A DNA stretch of 64,000 nucleotides from Paenibacillus sp. NAIST15-1 (GCF_001894745.1 NZ_BBYF01000001.1:310001-374000), one strand, 5' to 3'; shown: positions 9,730 to 18,918, counted from the stretch's first letter. The notes: a model not told the origin generated them from the letters alone. Made by a program: numbers and translations.

Positions 9730-10611
9730 TCACCCTTGCATCATTAACAATGCAGGAGCTCCTACGACAACTAGTACAACGAGGAACATGAGCATCATCG
9801 GAAACACCAGCTTGGTAGATACCTCTTCGCCTCGCTTGCGAGCCACCGCCTTGCGCTTATCCCACAGCTGTCGGCTCAAATCCGCCATCGCAAGCACAAA
9901 TGTCTCACCTCCACGCCGCTGATTAATCAGCACCGTCGTGACGAACATCGAAACTTCCTGCATCGTGCAGCGCTTCGCCAGCAGCTCCATGGCCTGAGCA
10001 AAAGAATAACCATTCTGTACATCTGACATCATTCGGAATAGCTCGATGTATAATGGGTGCTCGTTCTCCGACTTCTTCCGCTCAATGCAAGTTGCAAGAG
10101 CCTTGGGAACTGTCTCTCCCGCTTGTACGAGCAGATTCAGCTTATTAATCAATTCGGGGAGTTCCAGCTGAATATCCTGACGTCTGCGTTCCACCTTACC
10201 GACAACCTCCTTCCCGCGTACTAGCGGCAGAACGATACCGAGCATCATCCCTCCAGCCATGTTGGCGAAACTTCCGTCCGTCACAGCAGGGAGAATACAT
10301 CCAGCTACGACGCCCGCAAATACATACAATCCCATCTCCGCCAGAAGTGCGCGATACATCGTATGGGACAGGGCTGGACCGTGCATTTGCATAAGCGACT
10401 GCCTCAACTGAACCAGTGCAGGATGTGTATCAAGCGTTGGTTGTAATCGTTCCAGCCACATCATAGGTGCTGGAAGCCATTTCGCTGTCTTTACTTCCGA
10501 CTGGATCGAGGCAAGTAATTCCGTATAGCGGGCCTTTCCTACATGATTCATCACAGCATAAATCCCTATTACAAGCAGGCATGCCAATCCCCACATCCAT
10601 GAGGGCAGCAT
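9730..10611 (-). CDS. tadC: TadC-like type II secretion F-domain protein
   Basis: Inner-membrane platform protein of the Tad pilus. Membrane helices are visible at the N-terminus (MWGLACLLVIGIYAVMNHV), in the middle (LYVFAGVVAGCILPAV and AGGMMLGIVLPLV) and at the C-terminus (LVFPMMLMFLVVLVVVGAPALLM). The cytoplasmic T2SSF domain carries ELPELINKLNLLVQAGETVPKAL and a second FVTTVLINQRRGGETFVLAMADLS stretch. It pairs with the TadB gene just upstream, as in other Tad loci. A strong GGGAGGAGG ribosome site precedes the ATG. Confidence 0.9.
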   Translation of the reverse strand: MLPSWMWGLACLLVIGIYAVMNHVGKARYTELLASIQSEVKTAKWLPAPMMWLERLQPTLDTHPALVQLRQSLMQMHGPALSHTMYRALLAEMGLYVFAGVVAGCILPAVTDGSFANMAGGMMLGIVLPLVRGKEVVGKVERRRQDIQLELPELINKLNLLVQAGETVPKALATCIERKKSENEHPLYIELFRMMSDVQNGYSFAQAMELLAKRCTMQEVSMFVTTVLINQRRGGETFVLAMADLSRQLWDKRKAVARKRGEEVSTKLVFPMMLMFLVVLVVVGAPALLMMQG

Positions 10612-10651
10612 CTACCAACCTCCTCCCTGCTATATGGCATAAACGATATTA

Positions 10652-11425
10652 CTACACTCTAATATCCATTAATTTGCGAATTAGCAAGATCCCAATGGAC
10701 AACACAATCAATGCAGCTGTTGCAATCACTCTGCCGACTCCTTCATATAACGGCGTCATAAAATCAGGCGAGGTCATATTGAGAAAAGCTAGAAACAAAA
10801 ATGGAGCAGCCATCATCGCTTTCATCTCCAGCTTCTTCTGTGCGACTAATACTTCTATCTCCTGCATAATATCCATCTTCTCTCCAATAACGGAGGAAGT
10901 TCTGCGCACCACTTCAATGAAATCCCCGCCTGTCCGCTTGCAAGTAACAAATACATCTGCAAAATTCGCGATATCGTCCTGCTGGGCCCGCTCACTGAAG
11001 TCCATCATGGCTCGTTCCACTGGCTCGCCATTCTCCATTCGCAACGACAAAATACGAAGCTCCCGAATCATATCCACATCAGTTCCGGGATAGAGCAGCC
11101 TCAAATCCTGTGCAGCCTCACGGAAAGCATTCTCCATTGATCGCCCTGCACCTAGTGCAGAAGACAAAGAATACAAGGTCTGCTTGAACTGCTGGGTCAA
11201 TTGTGACCGCTTTCGTTCCAGCAATGTCCGCTGCCGAATCTGGGTAAATCGAACCCCAATGACTGAAAGCAGGATCATCCCGATCCAATGCTGGTAGAAC
11301 AGATATCCGATTCCAGCCATTACAGAACATCCAACAAAGATCGCCAGTAGCTGCTCCTTGCGGTTCAAATGATATACATCGTAGCGAGGCAGTCCAGCTT
11401 CAGTCTTGATCTTCGATCCCTTCAT
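10652..11425 (-). CDS. tadB: TadB-like type II secretion F-domain protein
   Basis: A 257-aa partner of TadC. Two N-terminal helices (LAIFVGCSVMAGIGYLF and GMILLSVIGV) are followed by a T2SSF domain with QTLYSLSSALGAGRSMENAFREA and FADVFVTCKRTGGDFIEVVRRTS, then two C-terminal helices. It forms the membrane platform on which the CpaF ATPase acts. The start overlaps the 3' end of the CpaF gene by 26 bases, suggesting translational coupling. Confidence 0.9.
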   Translation of the reverse strand: MKGSKIKTEAGLPRYDVYHLNRKEQLLAIFVGCSVMAGIGYLFYQHWIGMILLSVIGVRFTQIRQRTLLERKRSQLTQQFKQTLYSLSSALGAGRSMENAFREAAQDLRLLYPGTDVDMIRELRILSLRMENGEPVERAMMDFSERAQQDDIANFADVFVTCKRTGGDFIEVVRRTSSVIGEKMDIMQEIEVLVAQKKLEMKAMMAAPFLFLAFLNMTSPDFMTPLYEGVGRVIATAALIVLSIGILLIRKLMDIRV

Positions 11426-12728
11426 CGTCCGCGCCCCCTTCTGCTTGAGGCAGAGTCAGCCCCGCCATTCGCAGTTTGTCCACATGCTGCAGCGTATCGC
11501 GCTTAACAAGGCCTCCTAGAATTTTTCCGCCTTCCTGCCCGTGTTCCACGAATTGATACAGGCTCGACAGCTTCACTTCACCTTCTGCAAATCCAATTAC
11601 TTCTGCAATCTCCTGCACTTTGCGGGATCCATCTCGCATCCTTGCCAAATGAACAATGACATCAATTGCGGAGGCAATCTGCTGTCTAACGACGACAACC
11701 GGCAGCGAAGCCCCACTCAATACCATCGTTTCCAAGCGACTCACCATATCTTTGGGCCCATTGGAATGACCCGTAGATAAAGAACCATCATGGCCCGTAT
11801 TCATTGCCTGAAGCATATCCAAAGCCTCAGCACCGCGCACCTCTCCCACTATAATGCGGTTTGGCCGCATCCGAAGCGAAGCTCGAATAAGGTCACGCAT
11901 GGCTATGGCTCCCTTTCCTTCCGAATTCGCATTGCGCGTTTCCAATGACACCAGATTCGGCACTGAATGAATTTGCAGCTCTGCTGCATCCTCAATTGTA
12001 ATCACCCGTTCATCAGATGGAATGAACTGAGACAAAGCGTTCAAGAACGTCGTCTTGCCCGATCCAGTTCCACCACTGATGAATAAATTGTACTTCGCCC
12101 TTACCAGCGTCTGCAGAATTTGTGCCGCCTCTTCACTCATCGCGCCGTATCGTATGAGATCCTCCATATGAAGCGGCTTAGAAGGAAACTTCCGAATCGT
12201 TACCGTGGGTCCCTTAAGCGCAATTGGGGGCAGAACAACATGAACCCTTGATCCATCTCGCAATCTCGCATCGACGATTGGTGAAGACTCATTCACCGTG
12301 CGATTTACTTGAGAGACAATCGCCTGAATAATGTCCTCCAGCTTCTCCTCGCTTTCGAAGGTATGATTTAATTTCTCCATATGTCCTTGACGTTCAACGA
12401 ACAATTCCCGATGACTGTTCACCATAATCTCCGTAATTTCCGGATCATCAACAAGCGGCTGAAGCGCATCAAGACCACGGAAAGAATAAAAGACTCTGCG
12501 TACTACCATTCGAAGATCTGCCGAGGTCAAATTCATCGCCTTCGAAAACGCAAACAACGCTTGTTCGATCCTCTCTGTTAATGCTTCATCAGATAACGGT
12601 TCCCCCCATTCCATACTCTCGCGCACCTGCTGCCGAATTGTAAGATACAATTCATCAAGCGACACCAGATTAGACTCTGTCCCAGAAGGCTTCAGCTGAA
12701 ACTGGTACCCCTCGTCCCCATGTACCAT
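11400..12728 (-). CDS. cpaF: CpaF/TadA-type secretion ATPase
   Basis: Hexameric ATPase that powers Tad pilus assembly. The Walker A motif FISGGTGSGKTTFLNAL, the Asp-box region TIEDAAELQIHSVPNLVSLETR, the Walker B-like RIIVGEVRGAEALDMLQAMNTGHDGSLSTGHSN and a conserved EIMVNSHRELFVER stretch in the N-terminal domain all fit CpaF. The length (442 aa) is normal. The ATG at 12728 is chosen because AAGGGGTGAG precedes it, 11 bases after the stop of the CpaE-like gene; an upstream in-frame start at 12821 would overlap that gene. Confidence 0.95.
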   Translation of the reverse strand: MVHGDEGYQFQLKPSGTESNLVSLDELYLTIRQQVRESMEWGEPLSDEALTERIEQALFAFSKAMNLTSADLRMVVRRVFYSFRGLDALQPLVDDPEITEIMVNSHRELFVERQGHMEKLNHTFESEEKLEDIIQAIVSQVNRTVNESSPIVDARLRDGSRVHVVLPPIALKGPTVTIRKFPSKPLHMEDLIRYGAMSEEAAQILQTLVRAKYNLFISGGTGSGKTTFLNALSQFIPSDERVITIEDAAELQIHSVPNLVSLETRNANSEGKGAIAMRDLIRASLRMRPNRIIVGEVRGAEALDMLQAMNTGHDGSLSTGHSNGPKDMVSRLETMVLSGASLPVVVVRQQIASAIDVIVHLARMRDGSRKVQEIAEVIGFAEGEVKLSSLYQFVEHGQEGGKILGGLVKRDTLQHVDKLRMAGLTLPQAEGGADDEGIEDQD

Positions 12729-12739
12729 CGACTCACCCC

Positions 12740-13867
12740 TTACCGCGCTCCGCTGAATAATCTCAACTCTGAACCTGCCCATTCCTCCAAGGTTGAGCGG
12801 AATACACTCGATTGAAGCCATTGATCAAATCGATAAATTTGCTTCCAAGCCGGTATGTAAGGCAGATATCCTGAGATCGGAGCATCACGCTGCTGCCATG
12901 AATTGAGCATCGTCCCCATATAACGATTCACACCCATCCGAATGAGCTTGCTTCGATGACGCACAACAGACTCTTCCGCAAGCGCCCACTGCTGCAGTAA
13001 CAGCTTCGTCTTCTGTATATAGGCCATATCATCTAGGAGAAGCCACATTACCTGATCTGCCACATCCCATACCGCTTCGAATGGAGAGTGGAAATGCGCG
13101 CCCTCCACAATAATCAAGTCGTACTGCCCGCTGCTCCGAAGCGTATTCAACAATAATCGCAGCATACTGGCATCCATCCACTTCCATTCCTCTGCTAACT
13201 GCTTCGGATGGAGCATTCGCGCTCCTATTGCAGGAACACTCAGCATATATGGCTCTAAGGACAGCAGCTCACTCCCCGGCCCTCCCTGAGCCTTCTTCAA
13301 GTAGTAAAATAATTGTGCTAAGTTGCTCTGATTTTCGTTCTGTTCGATCGCTTCTTGTAGCAGCAAACTGTATTCTTGGATCGGATCTACATTCAGAAGG
13401 AAGGGTCGAAGACCTGATTGAGCAGCCACAGCTGATAAATGAAATGCCGTTGTTGACTTCCCTGCTCCGCCTGAGGTTGAAGTAATGCCAACGATACGGC
13501 ACGCTGTGTTGCTCCGCTTGTCCCCTTCAGAGGCATTGTCCGATTCACAATATTCAATGATGGATTGGAACAGTTGCGGAATGGGCTGATATGGATTCTC
13601 TATCCTACAAGGGAAGTCGGCCCCTGTCAGTTGTTCAGACTTCTCTGCGGATAATGCGATCACGATTATTCCTCTCACATCGGATGAAGAGAGTGTCCCA
13701 AGCAGCTCAGGTGCCGCGACTAGAACATGTATGCCTGGCTTCAAGCGCAAATAGTGACCAAGCGTATCCGCCTGAGTAAATACACGAAGGTGAAGCTTCT
13801 CAGCATAGGTCGATTGCTTCCAATAATCTGTGTATCCGTCTAAAATGCGCTTCTGCGGATGTGCCAC
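12740..13867 (-). CDS. CpaE/TadZ-like MinD-family ATPase
   Basis: First gene of the Tad operon. An N-terminal receiver-like domain without obvious phospho-acceptor (VAHPQKRILDG..., HVLVAAPELLG) is followed by a deviant Walker A ATPase domain, GITSTSGGAGKSTTAFHLS, and LIIVEGAHFHSPFEAVWDVADQVMWLL. TadZ/CpaE proteins place the pilus machine in the cell. The start is unusual. The first standard start codon is GTG at 13867, with no clear ribosome site, but protein-like sequence continues upstream for seven codons to an ATT at 13888 that sits five bases after GGGGGGAG; no ATG, GTG or TTG occurs between the upstream stop and that point except GTG 13867. Confidence 0.85.
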   Translation of the reverse strand: MAHPQKRILDGYTDYWKQSTYAEKLHLRVFTQADTLGHYLRLKPGIHVLVAAPELLGTLSSSDVRGIIVIALSAEKSEQLTGADFPCRIENPYQPIPQLFQSIIEYCESDNASEGDKRSNTACRIVGITSTSGGAGKSTTAFHLSAVAAQSGLRPFLLNVDPIQEYSLLLQEAIEQNENQSNLAQLFYYLKKAQGGPGSELLSLEPYMLSVPAIGARMLHPKQLAEEWKWMDASMLRLLLNTLRSSGQYDLIIVEGAHFHSPFEAVWDVADQVMWLLLDDMAYIQKTKLLLQQWALAEESVVRHRSKLIRMGVNRYMGTMLNSWQQRDAPISGYLPYIPAWKQIYRFDQWLQSSVFRSTLEEWAGSELRLFSGAR

Positions 13868-13946
13868 TACAATATCCCATCTGTTAATACCACTCCCCCC
13901 CTTTCTACTTCACGGATTAGAACGCCCCGCAATTCAATATGGACAT

Positions 13947-14002
13947 AAAAAAACACCGCCATTAAACGGGCATCAATATTGATGCTTCGTTTCATGACGG
14001 TG
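13947..14002 (-). terminator. Terminator-like hairpin in the Tad operon leader
   Basis: On the minus strand, CACCG, AAACG and GCATC arms pair in order around an AATATT loop, and the stem is followed by seven T residues. It lies between the predicted promoter (14084-14112) and the first gene, so it may be an attenuator. No gene upstream on this strand needs it as a terminator. Confidence 0.6.
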
Positions 14003-14083
14003 CTTCCGTACATTATTGTGTGAAGTTATTTCAACAGTATCATAATGCCATCCAATTTTCAACATATTTTTCCTAAATCAATC

Positions 14084-14112
14084 GTTACACCCAATCTCCG
14101 GATCAATGTCAA
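14084..14112 (-). promoter_or_regulatory. Predicted promoter of the Tad operon
   Basis: Minus strand: TTGACA (14107-14112), a 17-base spacer, TGTAAC (14084-14089). A perfect inverted repeat, TCCTAGAC-TTAT-GTCTAGGA, lies about 25 bases upstream (around 14136-14155) and could be a regulator site. Confidence 0.6.
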
Positions 14113-14270
14113 ATATGTCGATCCAAGTCCTCTCCATCCTAGACATAAGTCTAGGACGTGAACAGACCGAAGTACGTTACCAAATGTTCCTTAATCAGGT
14201 AACATGAAGCATGTCTTGTTTGCATAGTTCCCACTTGTAATTACACTACTATTTGAAAGGAAGACGAACA

Positions 14271-15080
14271 ATGAGATACACCAAATTTGCATGTATTCTC
14301 TTATCCACAGCAAGTATAAGTTTGGCAGGGTGTGCTTCGGATCATGCAACCACAGCAGCATCGAATACAAGCGTCACAGAAGTATCTTCTTCAGCTATAT
14401 CTGAAAAAGGTTCAACTGCATTGAGCAAAATATCAACTAGCAATCCAAAGAAAAAACAATTTGATGTTAACCAAATACATACGATCCGTATTCTAAGTAC
14501 AGCTGCCCACATTACCGTTATCGGAGATCATCAATTAAGTCAAGCACAATATGAGCTTATAGATGGAACATCCAGTTCAATGGAGACAGATGTGAGCGGC
14601 ACAATAAACGATAATACGCTGACGATTAAATTGCATTCTAAACAAAAAAGTTTCATAAATACAGATTCTCCGCCATCACTAATTGTCCGAGTTCCAGTCA
14701 AGGATTACGACACTTTAGAGATTAACAATGATTTTGGAAAACTCTCACTTGAATCCGAGTCTGGGCTGTATCCTAGCCATCTAGTTGTCAACGGCAGTGC
14801 GAGCGATATTTCATCCTCCAATGTAATGGGAATGGAGAGCACTAAGCTTCATACTGAGTTTGGCAAGATAACATTTGATTTGCCGGAGAAGCTGGAATCA
14901 CTGGCTGTAGAGCTATCCACTAATATGGGAAGTATCACTAATAATGTCGAGTTGGACGGGGCAAGTACATCCAATATGATCGTATCGAAGAAAGTTAAAG
15001 GCCATATTGGGGCAGCCAATACGAAGAGCCCATCTTTATTGATTTCTACTCAGGTAGGCGAGATCAAATTAAATCATTAA
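14271..15080 (+). CDS. DUF4097-like secreted lipoprotein
   Basis: A 269-aa predicted lipoprotein. The signal peptide ends in the lipobox SLAGC (Cys about residue 20) and is followed by a Ser/Thr-rich linker. The rest is beta-strand rich with the repeating pattern of DUF4097/DUF2807 adhesin-type helices (LEINNDFGKLSLES, THLHTEFGKITFDL-like stretches). Function unknown; such proteins sit at the cell surface and are often linked to envelope stress. The ATG at 14271 follows GAAAGGAAG; a TTG six codons upstream is less likely. It is divergent from the Tad operon. Confidence 0.7.
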   Translation: MRYTKFACILLSTASISLAGCASDHATTAASNTSVTEVSSSAISEKGSTALSKISTSNPKKKQFDVNQIHTIRILSTAAHITVIGDHQLSQAQYELIDGTSSSMETDVSGTINDNTLTIKLHSKQKSFINTDSPPSLIVRVPVKDYDTLEINNDFGKLSLESESGLYPSHLVVNGSASDISSSNVMGMESTKLHTEFGKITFDLPEKLESLAVELSTNMGSITNNVELDGASTSNMIVSKKVKGHIGAANTKSPSLLISTQVGEIKLNH

Positions 15081-15150
15081 ATCAGAAAATCAAGAAAAAT
15101 AGCTGCTGCCATTCTACTATATAGATGCTTTAAAGTCGCCGATCATACAG

Positions 15151-15187
15151 GAGCCCGTATCTCTCGTTGGAGATACGGGCTTTCTCT
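15151..15187. terminator. Bidirectional terminator
   Basis: Perfect 12-base stem AGCCCGTATCTC (15152-15163) and GAGATACGGGCT (15170-15181) with a six-base loop and a TTCTCT tail. It lies between the convergent lipoprotein and chemotaxis receptor genes. Confidence 0.85.
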
Positions 15188-15194
15188 ATCGGTA

Positions 15195-17327
15195 CTAATA
15201 TTTGAATTGAGATAAGGTTTCCTTCAGATTCGAGGATACATCTTCAAGCTGCTGAGACAGCTCGACTAAGCGGTTCGATACATTCAACTGTTCCGTGCTT
15301 AACGATGCAACCTCTTCGGAAGTAGCAGATGCCTCTTCCGCAACCGCACTTACATTGCTCATCGCTTCTACCAGAATGGACTGTGCCTCATTTAGACGCC
15401 CAATGGAGCCTGTCACATTTCCAAGCTGCTGAATCATGCCATCCATTTGCTGCTGTACCGTTGAGAAGATGACATCTGTCTCCTGTACAGCTTCCGCTTG
15501 TTTCTGGAAGAGTGGGAAAGCTTCTGACAACGCTGTTACGGTCTCCGTAATCTCTAGCTGAATCTTCTCCGTAATTTGCCCAACGATATCGATGGACTGC
15601 CTTGATTGATCAGCAAGGTTCCGAATTTCATCAGCAACGACCATGAACCCCTTGCCTGCTGTTCCTGCACGCGCAGCCTCAATGGTTGCATTCAGGGACA
15701 GAATGTTCGTTTGCTTCGTCATGTTATGGAGGACATCCAAAATTTTGCGAATCGATTGTGTACTGTCACTCAGTGTATTGACCTTCGTCGCAAGCGAGCG
15801 CATCATATCCCCGGTGGAAGTCGTACGGCTCATTAAGGAAGTCATATTCGATGCACCAAGCGTGCTCGATTCGGCAACCGCCTGAACCGAATGATCCATT
15901 TGCCCGTTGGCATCAATAACATTCGACATTTGCGAAGCAATACTATGCGTGAGATCATGGCCTCGCTCAGCCTCTACCGCCAGTGAAGTAGCTCCCTTCG
16001 CAATTTCCTCTGTGGCAATCGCAATTTCCTTCGCGGAGATCGCGGTGCTGCGTGATGCTTCAGACAAGTAAGAAGCTGTATCTAAGACGGCACGAGCGCT
16101 TGCATCTGTGCTCTTCACGAGATTCGTAATCTGCTCCATCATCGTATTAAACCCATTCGCAAGCTGGCCAATCTCATCCTTAGACTTAGGAACTGCGCGT
16201 ACTGCCAGATTGCCCTGTGCACCCTCATTCATGAGATTCCGCAGCTTCACGAGTGGTGTCGCTACCCATTGAATTACCAACCAGCCGATTACGACTGCGA
16301 TGACAGCGGCAGCCAGCATAGAGATGAATGTAAGTGTCAAGATGGACTTGGCTTCCTTCACCAGCTCAGCTACAGGGACCGCTCCAACTAGCAGCCAGCG
16401 ACTCGACGGCATCTGATCATAGACCAGGAGCATCTCGCCATCGGAATCAGAGCTTATCTTCCTGCTTCCGCTAATCGCACTAGTATTGCCCTCCTCAACC
16501 TCCGGCAGAAGCCACTTCGGAGCTTCCTTGGTCAACTTCCCATCTTCCTCGGTATAAATAAAATGACCCGCACGATTCACCACTTGAACGGTAGATCCCT
16601 CGCCTAGATTAATCCCATCGAGCGACTTCTGGAAAGTAGCCAGTCTAATTTCCATTAGAACGATGTATTCAGCCATCCCGGAATTCAAATCACGCATTGG
16701 TCTTGCAATTCCGAATGTAGGCTCCGGCGCCTTATCAACACCTTTCGGCATTGTATCTACCCAAATGGATTGTCCATTGCTCTTCGTTGCTTCTTCAAAC
16801 CATGGTTGCTTGCGCAAATCGTCCAGCTTACTCCGAATGCCAAGTGCAGCCATCGTATTGCGCTTTGGATCAATTGGGATCAAATAAATGTTCTCGATTA
16901 ATGGATTGCCAACACTGTAGGTTTGAAGCGTTTTCGTAATCGCTTCCGTAGATTGAATCTTTTCATAAGCGCTAAGCTGATTGTCCTTCAAGGTTTTGAG
17001 CGAAGCAGTCAGGTTTGGATCGAACATAATCTGCATCGTCATATTGTTGAACTGGGTCAGCTGAAGATCAATTTTTTGCGCTGCTTGGATCATAGTCTGA
17101 TAATTGGACTTGGATGCTTGATCTTCAATTGCATTCTTGGAGAATAGATACGAAATCATGCCAACACTAAAAACGAACACAATAATGCTGATTACAAATA
17201 CAAGAAATAACTTCGTTCCCACGGAACGGGATGGATTCTGAAATACGGATGAAACGAGTGATTTCCAATCCACTTTCCGTGATGTCGTCCCCTGTACTCT
17301 CTTAAGCCCCTTGAACAACCGATTCAT
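15195..17327 (-). CDS. Methyl-accepting chemotaxis protein
   Basis: Membrane chemoreceptor of about 710 aa. In order: a membrane helix (LFLVFVISIIVFVFSVGMISYLF), an extracellular dCache-like sensor domain (about residues 60-300), a second helix (ILTLTFISMLAAAVIAVVIGWLV), a HAMP domain (VKLRNLMNEGAQGNLAVRA) and a long signalling domain with the hairpin-tip sequence NATIEAARAGTAGKGFMVVADEIRNL. The ligand is unknown. The start is uncertain: the ATG at 17327 directly abuts AAGGAG, an in-frame TTG three codons later has nine-base spacing from it, and a GTG at 17411 is also open. Confidence 0.93.
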   Translation of the reverse strand: MNRLFKGLKRVQGTTSRKVDWKSLVSSVFQNPSRSVGTKLFLVFVISIIVFVFSVGMISYLFSKNAIEDQASKSNYQTMIQAAQKIDLQLTQFNNMTMQIMFDPNLTASLKTLKDNQLSAYEKIQSTEAITKTLQTYSVGNPLIENIYLIPIDPKRNTMAALGIRSKLDDLRKQPWFEEATKSNGQSIWVDTMPKGVDKAPEPTFGIARPMRDLNSGMAEYIVLMEIRLATFQKSLDGINLGEGSTVQVVNRAGHFIYTEEDGKLTKEAPKWLLPEVEEGNTSAISGSRKISSDSDGEMLLVYDQMPSSRWLLVGAVPVAELVKEAKSILTLTFISMLAAAVIAVVIGWLVIQWVATPLVKLRNLMNEGAQGNLAVRAVPKSKDEIGQLANGFNTMMEQITNLVKSTDASARAVLDTASYLSEASRSTAISAKEIAIATEEIAKGATSLAVEAERGHDLTHSIASQMSNVIDANGQMDHSVQAVAESSTLGASNMTSLMSRTTSTGDMMRSLATKVNTLSDSTQSIRKILDVLHNMTKQTNILSLNATIEAARAGTAGKGFMVVADEIRNLADQSRQSIDIVGQITEKIQLEITETVTALSEAFPLFQKQAEAVQETDVIFSTVQQQMDGMIQQLGNVTGSIGRLNEAQSILVEAMSNVSAVAEEASATSEEVASLSTEQLNVSNRLVELSQQLEDVSSNLKETLSQFKY

Positions 17328-17468
17328 CTCCTTATCGCTATAGGTACCTGTGCTGCTATTTAGAAAGCTCGTCCCCTTACGTGCGGCATCGTACCCGTTG
17401 CATAAAAACACACCTAAGGGGAGAACTTAGCATCCAAATTCACAAACGCTGCTTCCTTCTCGTTTCTA

Positions 17469-17750
17469 CTACAGTTCTAGATCAAAGCACTTCACTACAT
17501 CCAATTTCGCCACCTGTACCTCACGGAAAAACTGGAAATCTGGATGCTCTTCCATCAACTTCGCGCGTGCCTCTTCCTTCAACTGTTCTTCAGTCATTGG
17601 TTCTTCTGACCCAATTACTAATTGATCGAGACGTTCTTTCTCACGGTGATCAAAATCAACTGCTTCTGTCGTTACATCCACAATATGAACATAACGGTAC
17701 GGACTGTAGCCAACATGCTTAAACTCTTCATTCAATTTCTCATACTTCAT
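17469..17750 (-). CDS. Small acidic protein of unknown function
   Basis: A 93-aa soluble, acidic protein with no membrane segment. The sequence has charged helical stretches (EEQLKEEARAKLMEEHPDFQFFREVQVAKLD) and an aromatic-rich N-terminal part (HVGYSPYRYVHIVDVTTEAVDFD). I do not recognise the family. AAAGGTGA precedes the ATG by about 11 bases. The reading frame has coding-like composition and ends in DLEL. It lies alone between the chemoreceptor and a 300-base gap. Confidence 0.6.
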   Translation of the reverse strand: MKYEKLNEEFKHVGYSPYRYVHIVDVTTEAVDFDHREKERLDQLVIGSEEPMTEEQLKEEARAKLMEEHPDFQFFREVQVAKLDVVKCFDLEL

Positions 17751-17822
17751 CTATTTGCCTTCACCTTTCTTCTCTTAACCTCGCTGTACTTTTACGCACT
17801 ACTACTAATATCGGTTAATTAG

Positions 17823-18123
17823 TCCTATTTCACAATAGTATTATGAAACATTTTCCTCATTTTTTTATTATTCAAACTGTATGCTCTGCAGCAAAGCCTC
17901 TAGAAAGAACAAAACGCACCCGCTCGCAAGCAGATGCGTAAATGGCGCAAAGTGTCCCGCCCTACCTGGAGTTGGGGGGCAGATGGACGGGCACATTGCA
18001 TGACGTATACGCCAATGCATAGACGCCATACCTGAATCTATTGTGCAGCATTGCTCATACCAATAAAAGGAGATAAATCACATCAGTCACTTCTTTTTTC
18101 GTCTCCTACGACATCACTTTTTG
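17823..18123. other. Intergenic region with possible structure, no gene seen
   Basis: About 300 bases. A G/C-rich segment (17940-18030) contains imperfect pairing between GTGTCCCGCCC and GGACGGGCAC and a run of six G's. No known riboswitch or small RNA motif is recognised, and no open frame has a convincing ribosome site. Confidence 0.3.
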
Positions 18124-18918
18124 CTACTTATCTGCTACGAATTTCACAACCGCCTCACAGACTTGCTTCGAATGCTCAGACAACGAAAATACATGATCAG
18201 AACCATCTATCCACGTAATGTTAGCACGCCCATCCATCGCAGCTGCCAATCGATAAGAAATATAAGGAGGAACAGCGCCGTCAGCCGTCCCATGAACGAA
18301 CAACGTTGGACAGTGGATACGAGATGCAGCAGCATACATATCATGCTGTGCCGTATCATCCAGCAATCCTTGGCCTACGATGAAGCCATTCATGTCCATA
18401 CGCCCTTCTTCCAACAGCTGCTTGAATCGTGAACCGGCCGCCTCTCTAGCTACAATATCAAAGATATTGGCAGCAGGGCAAAGCCCCACTAAGCGATGCA
18501 CCTCTTCTCCCAGCTGTGAAGCTGCCAGAAGCGATACCGCTCCACCCATACTGAAGCCCAGTAAGCTGACACGGTTCGAATCAATGCCTTCCATACAACG
18601 CACGGCTTGAAATACAGTTAATGCATCCGCCAGCTCAGTTGACAGCGTCATTTCTTCAAACGTTCCATCACTCTCACCGCTGCCTGCGAAGTCAAAGCGA
18701 ATCGCGGCGACACCAGCCTGTGCCAACTGTTCACTAAGCCGTCGAAAGAAGCCTCTGCCCTCCAGCATATGCCCTGTAAATCCATGACTCATTACAACTG
18801 CTGCTACTGGTTGTTCCGTAACAGGCAGAGTAATCAAGCCACGCAACGTCTTATCATCCCGCTTCCATTCCGTCGCAATTTTGCGAATTCGGTATGTGTG
18901 CTTCTCCAATCCTAGCAT
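18124..18918 (-). CDS. Alpha/beta hydrolase (serine aminopeptidase/esterase type)
   Basis: Cytoplasmic hydrolase of 264 aa. The fold signature is clear: oxyanion HGFTGHM, the FDFAGSGESDG turn, the nucleophile elbow GFSMGG (Ser catalytic), VHGTADGAVPP with the acid Asp, and GSDHVF with the catalytic His. It resembles the S33/cinnamoyl-esterase group; the substrate cannot be predicted. An AAGGGGGAAG ribosome site precedes the ATG. No operon partner. Confidence 0.85.
   Translation of the reverse strand: MLGLEKHTYRIRKIATEWKRDDKTLRGLITLPVTEQPVAAVVMSHGFTGHMLEGRGFFRRLSEQLAQAGVAAIRFDFAGSGESDGTFEEMTLSTELADALTVFQAVRCMEGIDSNRVSLLGFSMGGAVSLLAASQLGEEVHRLVGLCPAANIFDIVAREAAGSRFKQLLEEGRMDMNGFIVGQGLLDDTAQHDMYAAASRIHCPTLFVHGTADGAVPPYISYRLAAAMDGRANITWIDGSDHVFSLSEHSKQVCEAVVKFVADK

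Noticed and set aside
13890-14090. c-di-GMP riboswitch ahead of the Tad operon
   Set aside because: The leader lacks the conserved core sequences of either c-di-GMP class; only a plain hairpin is seen.
17935-18035. A 33-codon Trp- and Arg-rich peptide beginning ATGCGTAAATGG
   Set aside because: No ribosome site and no support beyond the open frame.
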